This document shows positions 1-8,721 of a stretch of 64,000 nt of DNA, in pieces. The translations under genes were made by a program, and so were the position numbers. Source of the DNA: Deinandra increscens subsp. villosa (lineage: Eukaryota > Streptophyta > Magnoliopsida > Asterales > Asteraceae); contig JBCNJP010000010.1 in NCBI GenBank assembly GCA_039602395.1, positions 90,986,000-91,049,999 on the forward strand, read 5' to 3'. Each line of letters starts with the position of its first letter. The first letter of the stretch is position 1. Below the pieces are notes generated by a model, which saw only the letters and a program-made list of their open reading frames with translations, had not been told where the DNA came from and ran no database searches.

Positions 1-83
1 ATGAGCTTTGAAAGTCAAAAACGTGAATTCGAACTCAACAACTCTGGAAAACACTGATTTCCGACTAGTAGAGCAAACCTAAT

Positions 84-95
84 GCTCTGATACCA
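84..95 (-). other. primer binding site, tRNA-Met type
   Basis: The complement reads TGGTATCAGAGC and starts two bases after the LTR end. This is the standard plant initiator tRNA-Met primer site and fixes the element orientation. Confidence 0.85.
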
Positions 96-97
96 CT

Positions 98-429
98 TGA
101 AAGTGCGTGAGCATACGGATCTTCTACTTAGTCGTAACGAAATCAATATAAACGAATAGAACACAAAGAGTAAATACAAATCTGGCTTGTATTAACCACA
201 AAGAGTTTACATAAAGACACTTAGAAGATATGACATGAACCACCTCTGAATTCTACACAAGACAACATATTTATACTAAGCTAAACCCGCTGGTCCGAAC
301 CTGAAGTTCGGTCCAAAATTCGGCCATGTCCGAACTCCAGGTTCGGCCTGAGTTCGGACCTCAGCATTCTTGTGTGAATCAGTCTTGTATTCGATACTTC
401 ACATGACGATCAAGGACCATGTATCAACA
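98..429 (-). repeat. copia 5' LTR (332 bp)
   Basis: The LTR is bounded by TG...CA in minus orientation. Its U3 part (about 293-360) holds several GTTCGG/CCGAAC words in both orientations, able to pair with one another, as in the sister LTRs at 25015 and 28835. A TATA-like stretch (tatttatacta in plus reading) lies at about 269-279. Confidence 0.8.
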
Positions 430-1340
430 TAAATTTTATTCATATCTAGTGTTATCCAAAACCATCGTTTTCACCGATCATGCTTCTATCAAGTACCTCT
501 TTAAAAAGCAAGACGCTAAGCCATGACTCATTCGTTGGATCCTTCTGCTTCAAGAATTCGACATTGAAATTCGAGATAAGAAGGGTGCATAGAACACTGC
601 CGCATATCATCTGTCAAGACTCGAAAGCGATGCTCAAACATAATATCTCGAAAGGGGAGACTCTTCTGCGAAACCCTGGATTGCAGACATGGCAAACTAC
701 TTAGCAAGTGGCTTTGTACCTAGAGGGTTAACACATCAACAACGAAGAAAATACTTTGCTGACACGAAACACTTCATGTGGGAAGACCCATATCTATTCA
801 AGATATGTGCCGACCAACTAATCAAAAAATGTGTCTATATTGCCGAAACCACTAGCATACTCAAGCACTGTCACTCTGGACCATGTGGTGGTCACCACGG
901 AGCCAACTCCACCACATGAAAAGTTCTTGACTCTGGATTCTACTGACCAACCATATACCAAGATGCTCACAAAATGGTACGAACTTGTGACACTTGTCAA
1001 AGGACTGGGAACATCTCCTCGCTTAACGAGATGCCCCAGAATAATATCCAAATCTGTGAAGTCTTCGAGGTACGGGGACTTGACTTTATGGGACCATTCC
1101 CAACTTCTAGAGGAAACAACTACATTCTTGTGGCCGTGGATTATATTTCCAAATGGGTTGAAGCTGAAGCTCTACCTACAAACGATGGCCGAGTAGTTGT
1201 TAAATTTCTCAAAAAGTTGTTTTCAAGATTCAGAACTCCTAAGGCACTAATCAGCGACAAATGTACACACTTCTAGAATCATCAAATGGAAAGAGTTCTA
1301 TCTCGCTTTGGAGTAATCCATAGAGTCTCGAGAGCCTACC
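430..1340 (+). pseudogene. Athila-type Ty3/gypsy pol fragment (RNase H and integrase)
   Basis: Translation of 460-640 gives the end of a gypsy RNase H: a TDHASIKYL segment, then IRWILLLQEFDIEIRDKKG, then HLSRLE, typical of Athila. From 689 an integrase follows: an N-terminal zinc-binding region with a CDTCQRTG motif near 985-1010, then the catalytic core with GLDFMGPFP and the first Asp, and a degraded ISDK segment at the second. The frame is broken by several stops (after the RNase H, near 918 and near 1276). The core is cut at 1340 in the RAYHPQTNG stretch by the Tekay insertion and resumes at 11265. It is a dead fragment and the older target of the insertion. Confidence 0.85.
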
Positions 1341-1719
1341 TGTGACATCCGAGAATTTCAAGGTTAACTTCCGTTAGACAATTCCGTTAGTTACGTTATA
1401 AGTGTTAACTTAGTAACTAATTCTTAACTAGGCCGAATACGTCCACGACCTTTGGTTGATCACCGAACCCGTCCATATGTGTTATGTGTTTAATTATTTA
1501 TTGTCATTATGTGCAATGTGATTTAAATACATGATTTAGTATTGTGAATAGCGTGACAATTCATGAATCGTGCTTATCTTGCTTAGAATGTAAAATTGAC
1601 CACTTTTGGTTTCCAGCGAAACTACGGGCGAAACTATAGTGTCGCCCGGTAGCCAAACCATGGACTTACAGAGCCAGTTTCGCTTGGCCAGCGAAACTGC
1701 CAGCGAAACTAGCCCCTGT

Positions 1720-1727
1720 TATATAAG
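1720..1727 (+). promoter_or_regulatory. Tekay LTR TATA box
   Basis: TATATAAG lies just downstream of the first GCGAAACT cluster and is followed by the pyrimidine- and adenine-rich start-site-like stretch ataaaaccctag. The same arrangement is present in the 3' LTR near 9101 and in altered form in the copy at 11895-11915. Confidence 0.7.
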
Positions 1728-1874
1728 GACATAAAACCCTAGAAGCCCCATTTCTTGCACCTTTTCTCCAAAAACACCCACACTCTCCTGAAATCTCTGG
1801 ACCAGCCCCAAGACACACCAAGATCAGCCATCACTTCTGTTGGTGAAGATCATCCATCGATCCTTGATCAAACC

Positions 1875-3593
1875 GTGAGTCCCAAAACCATTCTTTATGT
1901 ATTTCTATGTGTTTTCTTAAAAAGCATGCTTAGACCTTCATGTAATCACTTGATCTTTTGATATGTTGCTTAGGAATGCTAGATCTATCATAAAGTCAGT
2001 AACTTTACGTTTGAAATCCATCCATAATGAAGATTTATGCTATTTTAGTCATTTTAGGTTTAAAATGTGTTTTTGGTGATTTGATGATGAAAACCCATGT
2101 TTAAGGTGTTAAAGCTTACTGTTTTATGTTGGTAAATGATCATACATGCTAAATATTAAATCACATGAAGTATGGAAGCTGTTAGGTTGATTTTTAGGCT
2201 AATTTGTGAGTTTTTCGCGACCAGCGACACTGCGTGTTCTCTGGGCGAAATTATCCAGCGAAATTATGTATATCTCCTTCAGGCGACACTATGCAGCGAA
2301 ACTGTAGTGTCGCCAGTGAACGAAACTGCCTAGCGAAACAACCATAGACGTTGTCCCTGAACGAAAGTTCAACCAGTTTCGAGCGAAACTAGTCTAGCGA
2401 AACTGTGCCAACAGTTTCGGGCGAAACTAGCTAGCGAAACTGTGTCATCGGGTATTGCCTAGCGAAAGTGCTGCCCGTGCACACAGCGAAACTGCCTAGC
2501 GAAACTGCTAGCGAAACTGTGACCAGACCTAAACCCAAACTTGTGCAACTTATTTGAATGTTATGCTATGACTTACATGATTATGCTATGATGAAACATG
2601 CTATGATTTCTATAATATGTGAACCCTTGTTTATGATCAACCATCGGTGTCGTGTGTCGTTATGTCGTGTCGTAGTTCCAATGTGCTATGTTATGGGCCA
2701 TAGTGACGATAAGTTAATAATTAGACACAAAACTAATACTTAAGACCTAAACGTGTTCATAGGTCTTCGTTAAGCAATATTTGGATTAATTAGCAAGTGT
2801 AGCTGAGCAACCTAAGGTGAGTTTCACTAACCCTTTAATTGTGAGCCTGTTTGGGACACAACGAATGAACTTAACGAAAAACAACGCTGACATTTTGAGG
2901 TATTACCAAATGAGATACCTGTTATGGAAGTTGGAGTGTTTTATGGGAGCACTTGCAACTGTCCATCCTTGGGGTTTCGAATGAAATCCAGAAACAACCA
3001 TTTTGACACTTAAACTCTTTTTGGGATTTCAGATGAAATCCAGAATAAACGTTTTAATATGACTAGTGTAGGTTAAAGTCTAAACCAAATGATATCACAT
3101 GATTTCTAAGGATGCCTTAAAAACTTAAAAGTCCTCAATTTAGTACTGTTGATCTGAGAAGCGAGGGGATGTTGGGTAGATCTACTGAGGGTTTGACAAA
3201 CCCTGCTCCGCGGTACACAAATGTGTAACCAACCGGTTGGAGGCCGAACGGAGTTCAATATCAGCCTGTTTTAGTTGTGGGCCTCCCAAAAGGGACACAA
3301 CTGGAGGCACCAACCATCGGCAAATGCCGAACTCTGTTACGTCAGCTTTCAGCCCTGGTACGACTTCCTTAGTGCATGGAAACCGGATTAGCTACCCGCG
3401 ATATCGGTTGACCGCTTTAATCTTTTACTTAACTAGTGCATATTCGGTAATTCAACACTTGGCAATGTTCTGCAAATCTATTACTTATTTATATGTTGAT
3501 GAATACGATTATGAGACCAGGCCAATGCATGTCATGCCCACCGTGAAATCACCAACCGTTAGGTTGACACTTGTGTGGTTTTCACCTTTGCAG
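1875..3593 (+). other. Putative intron inside the Tekay LTR leader
   Basis: A strong donor (AACC|GTGAGT) occurs about 150 bp after the TATA box, and a strong acceptor (CACCTTTGCAG|ATCG) about 290 bp before the LTR end. Both are kept in the second LTR copy (donor near 12053, acceptor at 13853) and in reverse in the solo LTR (acceptor near 19415, donor near 21155), although the sequence between has diverged. If used, a 1.7-kb stretch containing the main GCGAAACT cluster would be removed from transcripts. No transcript evidence is available here. Confidence 0.45.
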
Positions 3594-3886
3594 ATCGTTG
3601 AGGAGTATCCACTGGAGGTTGGCATGGCGCTTGAAGTTACTTAACTTTATTTTAAACTTAATTTGGGAATTAAACAACTATTTATGTTCTGTAATTAAAG
3701 CACGTGGTTAGTGCTAAGATACATATGTTTTTATTCCGCTGCGTACTTTTAAAACTATTTTTATTATGAACATTTGGAATTTACTCTGATTCGTTTAGTA
3801 TTTGTAACTAATGGTTGTGGTCCTGGTTTGCTCGCACCCCTTAACGGTATAAACTCCGTTAGTGGTTATTTGAGGGTGTGACAGAT

Positions 3887-3898
3887 TGGTATCAGAGC
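3887..3898 (+). other. Primer binding site, tRNA-Met type
   Basis: TGGTATCAGAGC three bases after the 5' LTR end is the usual plant minus-strand primer site for tRNA-Met. Confidence 0.9.
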
Positions 3899-4438
3899 CA
3901 TAAGTTGCAGAGAACAGGAATCATTTTTGAAAAACGATTTGGAAACTGCAACTTGAAACCTTAGTTACAAACGAACAAACAAATTCCCCAAAACCAAAAA
4001 AATAATTACGTGCCAACCTGGGATACTCGCTCTGCTGTGTAAGTAAATACTCCATATGTATATATATATATATATAAGTATATATATAGACCGTGTCTAG
4101 GTAGTCTAACGGAAAAACCTTAGGATGATTTCACACACGAACACGAAATGCGAACGCGAATACGCGCACAAATTCGGGGGAAAGCGACAACGAAACGATG
4201 CTACACGCTACGTCCTGATTTCTACTACGATGACTACGCCGACGGTGACTTTTATGGGAAAGCCGATTTTCGACGATAGCTACTTACGACTTACGACGTT
4301 CTCCGACGACGCCTCAATTTTGCACGAAAATTTTCTGGACTAATAGTGGGATAACGGGAAATGGTTAATATACATATTATGGGATATGTATAGAATATAA
4401 CTGTGACTGAACACTGGCCACTTAAACTGTTCAGCAAA
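3899..4438 (+). other. Untranslated leader of the Tekay element
   Basis: It lies between PBS and gag. It holds a short TA microsatellite (about 4056-4078) and no convincing coding sequence; an ORF at 4125-4343 has no recognisable domain. Confidence 0.6.
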
Positions 4439-5461
4439 ATGTCTGGAAGAGGACATGGAAGGAACAACATTACCCTGACACCTGCAGAACTACAAGCTAT
4501 GATAAACGCACACGTACAAGCCGCAGTGGCAGCCGTCCATGCTACAATCGCCGCACAGCAAGCCATCCATTTGGCTCATCAGCTTACTGAACAGGAGAAT
4601 GAGGGAGGTACACTTCCTGCAAGAGCCTCTGAGAAGATTGCCTTAAGTAACAAGAGAAAGGCTGATGAAGAAACTCCTGGAAACTCAATGAACAAACAGA
4701 GTGTTGGAAACTACAAGGGTAAAGCTCCGTTTTGTAACAAGTGTGGGAAACATCACACTGGTATCTGCAGAAAAAGTTTGAATTGCGAGAGATGTGGCAA
4801 GAAAGGCCATGAAGCAAAAGACTGTTGGACGATTTTACCTAAGCCACAAAACCTCCCAAGGCGAAACAACAGCAACAAACGTAACAACAACAGGGGAAAC
4901 GGAAACAACTGCAACGGGCAAGGGAACAATCAGAACAACAACCATGGTGGAGCCCGTGGCTGTTTTGAATGTGGCGCTCAAGGCCACATAAAAAGAGATT
5001 GCCCGCAATTGCGCAGACAAGGGAATGGTAACAATGGCAACGGTGGAAACCAGGGAAACGGAAATGGTAACGGTGGAAATGGTAATGGTGGGAACGGAAA
5101 TGGTGGGAATGGTAGAGGTTGTGCCTTCGTCATGGGCCAAGGTGAAGCTCTCAACGACGCCAACGTGATTAACGGTAAATTCATCCTTAATGGTTTCTTT
5201 GCTACTGTATTGTTTGATTCTGGTGCTGAAAGAAGTTTTATTTCCACTAAGTTTGCTAAGCTAATTAATGCTAAACCGATTGACTTAGATGCTAAGTATG
5301 TGGTAGAATTAGCGAATGGTAAACTTCATGATACAACTCAGATAGTTAAGGACTGTAAGTTAGAACTAGCTGGCCATACGTTAGGAATCGAACCTGCGAC
5401 CTCCCCCTTCCAATCCCAACGGCCTAACCATTGTGGAAGCGCATCATCTCCCGATTGGTAG
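4439..5461 (+). pseudogene. Tekay gag and protease, capsid region deleted
   Basis: The start at 4439 (MSGRGHGRNN) is preferred over an upstream GTG because Del-type gag begins with a basic Gly/Arg-rich stretch. Residues 1-55 form a gag N-terminus (ITLTPAELQAMINAHVQA). The text then jumps at about 4608 to the basic linker normally found after the capsid, so the roughly 200-residue Retrotrans_gag domain is absent. Zinc knuckles follow: a degenerate CNKCGKHHTGIC, CERCGKKGHEAKDC and CFECGAQGHIKRDC, separated by long Asn/Gly-rich repeats. The protease has VLFDSGAERSF (DSGA active site). The frame ends early in a tRNA-like insertion at 5385-5437. Particle assembly is impossible without the capsid. 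Confidence 0.85.
5385..5437 (-). repeat. tRNA/SINE-head-like insertion within protease
   Basis: On the minus strand this segment has a perfect Pol III B box (GGTTCGATTC, complement of 5385-5394) about 30 bp downstream of a box-A-like TGGTTAGGCCG (complement of 5420-5430). It sits between the protease half ending LELAGHTL and the half resuming LPIGSFDVIVGMDW, a place where related elements have only a few residues. It shifts the reading frame by one. Whether it is a truncated SINE or captured tRNA fragment is undecided. Confidence 0.5.
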
Positions 5462-7320
5462 TTTTGATGTCATAGTAGGAATGGATTGGTTATCTGAAAA
5501 CCGAGCTGAAATACTATGCCAAGAAAAAGTGGTTCGTATTCCACTCAAGGACGGTGAGGTGTTAACAGTTCAAGGCGAGAAAGGTGGAACAGTAACCGGT
5601 ATTATTTCGTTTCTCAAAGCTCAAAAGTGCCTTCGTAAAGGTCACTTCGCGATACTTGCAAACGTCACCGACACGACACTTCCCGAGCGCAGAATCGACG
5701 ACTACCCGATAGTCCGCGACTTCCAAGATGTATTTCCTGAAGATCTACCTGGTTTGCCTACATTTCGACAAGTCGAGTTTGGAATCGATTTAGCTCCTGG
5801 AGCCGCTCCGATTGCACGCGCACCTTACCGTTTGGCGGTAAGCGAACTCAACGAACTCTCCGCACAACTTCAAGAGCTACTCGACAAAGGATTTATTCGT
5901 CCAAGTTCGTCTCCATGGGGAGCACCGGTATTGTTTGTTAAGAAGAAAGATGGAACGTTCCGAATGTGTATCGACTACCGAGAGCTCAACAAGCTTACAA
6001 TCAAGAATCGGTATCCACTTCCTCGAATCGACGATATCTTCGACCAGCTACAAGGTTCAAGCTACTTTTCAAAGATTGATCTACGGTCTGGATATCACCA
6101 ACTTCATGTTCGTGATGAAGATGTCCCCAAGACTGCGTTCAGAACTCGGTATGGACACTACGTACGAGTTCCTGGTTATGCCGTTTGGGCTAACCAATGC
6201 ACCTGCTGTATTTATGGATCTGATGAATCGAGTGTGCAAGCCGTACCTCGATAAGTTTGTGATAGTTTTCATTGATGATATTTTGATCTACTCCAAGACA
6301 AAGGAAGAACACGAGAATCACCTACGACTTATCTTGGAATTACTCCGCAAGGAACAGCTTTACGCCAAGTTTTCGAAGTGCGATTTTTGGATTCGCGAAG
6401 TCCAGTTTCTTGGACACATTGTTGATCAGAATGGAATTCATGTCGACCCGGCTAAAGTGGAAGCTATCAAGAATTGGGCTACCCCGAGAGCGCCGACCGA
6501 AATCCGACAATTTTTGGGACTTGCCGGATATTACCGCAGATTCATTAAAGGATTCTCGCAAATAGCTCAACCCTTAACAGCTTTAACGCACAAAGGAGTG
6601 CAATATATATGGGGTGAAAAAGAGGAACACGCATTTCAAACTCTTAAGGATATGTTATGTTCAGTTCCGATTCTCGCGTTACCCGATGGGGTTGACGACT
6701 TTGTAGTTTACTGTGATGCATCCATCCAAGGACTCGGTTGCGTGTTGATGCAACGGGACAAAGTGATTGCCTATGGGTCCAGGCAACTGAAGGACACTGA
6801 AAAGAATTATACAACGCATGATTTGGAATTAGGAGCCGTTGTTCATGCACTCAAGATTTGGAGACATTACCTCTACGGAACAAAGTGCACAATATTTACC
6901 GACCACAAAAGCTTACAGCACATCTTTGATCAGAAGGATCTCAACATGCGACAACGACGGTGGGTCGAGCTACTGAATGACTATGACTTAGCGATTAAAT
7001 ATCACCCGGGAAAAGCCAATGTCGTGGCTGATGCCTTAAGCAGAAAAGAGTATGAAAAGCCTCGAAGGGTACGAGCGCTGCAACTTACTATTCATACAGG
7101 ACTGCCGGATCGAATCCGCGATGCTCAAAGAGAAGCTTTAAAAGAAGAAAACTTCGAATCTGAAGCACTGCGTGGTGTAGATGGTAAATCTGAAATTAAG
7201 TCCGATGGACTCCGATATTATAGTGACAGAATTTGGGTTCCTTTACTTGGAAATCTCCGTGAGCTTGTGATGGATGAGGCTCACAAATCAAGGTATTCGG
7301 TGCACCCTAGGATCGGATAA
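5438..7320 (+). pseudogene. Tekay pol: protease end, reverse transcriptase, RNase H
   Basis: After the insertion the frame resumes with FDVIVGMDWLS (protease end). RT follows, with FVKKKDGTFRMCIDYRELN, PLPRIDDIFDQL and LRSGYHQL. A 4-bp duplication (TACGTACG, 6159-6166) breaks the frame at YGHY|EFLVMPFGLTNAPA. The other frame carries the active site VFIDDILIYSK, LGLAGYYRRFI and then RNase H with VYCDASIQGLG, YTTHDLELGAVV, FTDHKSLQ and ADALSRKE. A one-base insertion near 7309 ends this frame at VHP|GSDKM. The catalytic residues of RT and RNase H are kept, so the lesions look few and recent, or could in part be sequencing errors. Confidence 0.9.
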
Positions 7321-8585
7321 AATGTACCAGGATTTGAAGAACTTGTACTGGTGGCCGAATATGAAGGCCGACATTGCGCGATATGTGGCTAAGTGTTTAA
7401 CATGCTCAAGAGTTAAGATCGAGTACCAAAAGCCTTCTGGATTACTACAGCAACCAAAGATCCCAGAATGGAAATGGGAGGATATCTCCATGGATTTCGT
7501 AACAGGATTACCTCATCGATCGAATCGACCAGATGCGATTTGGGTTATCATTGATCGACTAACCAAATCTGCACACTTTATCCCTATGAAGGTAAGCGAT
7601 AATATGGATAAGTTAACTAAGCTGTACATTGACCGAATTGTGGCACGTCATGGAGTGCCTAAGACCATTATCTCCGATCGGGATCCTCGATTTACTTCCC
7701 GATTGTGGCAATCTATGCAAGAAGCACTGGGAACCAGACTGGATATGAGTACAGCTTATCACCCACAGACTGATGGTCAGACAGAACGAACTATTCAGAC
7801 TTTAGAAGACATGCTCCGAGCTTGCGTTCTCGACTTCGGTAAAGACTGGGAGGCTCACCTTCCGTTGGTGGAGTTCTCCTACAACAACAATTATCATTCA
7901 AGTATTGGTACAGCACCTTTTTGAAGCTCTTTATGGCAGAAAATGTAGATCGCCCGTGTGTTGGGCCGAAACGGGTGAGAAGGGACTCACCGGACTAGAA
8001 CTCATTCATGACACAACTGAACGGATCATTCAAATCAGAAAGCGGATAGCCGCAGCACGTGACATACAAAAGAGCTATGCCGACAAACGCCGTAAACCTT
8101 TGAAGTTCGAAGTAGGCGACAAGGTACTATTGAAGGTATCTCCTTGGAAAGGAGTGATACGCTTCGGAAAGCGTGGAAAGCTGAATCCTCGCTATATCGG
8201 TACATTTGAAGTTATCAGGGAAGTAGGCCAGGTGGCCTACCGATTAAGACTCCCTGCAGAACTCGATGAAGTTCACAACGTGTTTCACGTTTCGAATCTG
8301 AAGAAATGTCTGGCTGAAGACACTGAGATAGTTCCTTTGGAGGAATTGGAAATTGATGAACATCTGAGATTTATTGAGCAACTGGTAGAAATCATGGGAC
8401 GCAAGGAGAAAGCCCTCAAACGTAGCAAGATTCCGATCGTCAAGGTTCGATGGAACTCAAAGCATGGACCTGAATATACTTGGGAATGGGAGGATCAAAT
8501 GAAGGAAAAGTATCCTCACTTGTTTGAGCAGACGTCCGTGGAAACTCAAGGTATGATTTCATTTTGGGGACCAAAATTCCTTTAA
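7312..8585 (+). pseudogene. Tekay integrase with chromodomain-like C-terminus
   Basis: The integrase begins with the zinc-binding region (WWPNMKADIARYVAKCLTCSRVK) and core: MDFVTGLP with the first catalytic Asp, ISDRDPRF with the second, and the TAYHPQTDGQTERTIQTLE region with the final Glu. A one-base expansion of a T run (7918-7922) breaks the frame at GTAPF|EALYGRKC. The rest contains the GPF/Y-like domain (VGDKVLLKVSPWKG, LNPRYIGTFEVI, YRLRLP, VHNVFHVSNLKK) and ends in VKVRWNSKHGPEYTWEWED, a chromodomain-like tail of chromoviruses that directs insertion to particular chromatin. The homopolymer lesion could be a read error. Confidence 0.9.
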
Positions 8586-8721
8586 CAGGAGGAGGATGTG
8601 GCGACCCTAAAACTTTTTGCTTTCTTTCCCCAACAACAATAGCAACGACGACAGCCGAGGCTGCAAACGCTACCACGCAAGAATAATTTTCGGGACGAAA
8701 ATTCCATTTACAAGGGGATGA
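8586..8721 (+). other. Tekay 3' untranslated region and polypurine tract
   Basis: A short non-coding stretch ends in the purine run AAGGGGATGA directly before the 3' LTR. This is the expected plus-strand primer. Confidence 0.75.

Larger units (their letters stand above)
1..429 (-). mobile_element. Ty1/copia element, 5' end only (cut by window edge)
   Basis: The segment 98-429 closely matches the reverse complement of the copia LTR at 25015-25352, so this is the same family on the minus strand. In element orientation the LTR starts TGTTGATAC at 429 and ends in CA at 98. It is followed by a tRNA-Met type primer binding site (TGGTATCAGAGC, complement of 84-95), so it is a 5' LTR. The internal region runs leftwards out of the window; only about 83 bp are visible. 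At 429/430 the element abuts Athila coding sequence, so it inserted into or replaced part of that element. A target-site duplication cannot be tested because the other end is outside. Confidence 0.8.
1341..3883 (+). repeat. Tekay-type 5' LTR (2,543 bp)
   Basis: Bounded by TGTGACATCC and GTGTGACA. The LTR contains clusters of the word GCGAAACT and its complement: a few copies at 1612-1712 upstream of the TATA box and about a dozen exact or near copies at 2210-2525. Some form short palindromes such as AGTTTCG-GG-CGAAACT. The small ORFs in this LTR (1755-1961, 2558-2743, 3237-3644) recur unchanged in the 3' LTR and show no codon-like constraint, so I do not call them genes. Confidence 0.92.

Noticed and set aside
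2210..2525. GCGAAACT as known E2F or interferon-type elements
   Set aside because: The resemblance to TTTCGC or GAAACT consensus is too short, and no plant factor can be named from sequence alone.
1755..3644. Small ORFs in the Tekay LTRs (1755, 2558, 3237 and their twins at 9136, 9939, 10618)
   Set aside because: They are identical because the LTRs are identical; no domain, no constraint, broken in the diverged LTR copies.
4835..5247. Minus-strand ORFs opposite gag
   Set aside because: They are shadows of the Asn/Gly-rich gag repeat and have low-complexity Pro/Phe or Val/Ser content.
5385..5430. Genuine tRNA gene
   Set aside because: Only box-A and box-B-like words are present; no acceptor stem or anticodon arm can be built.
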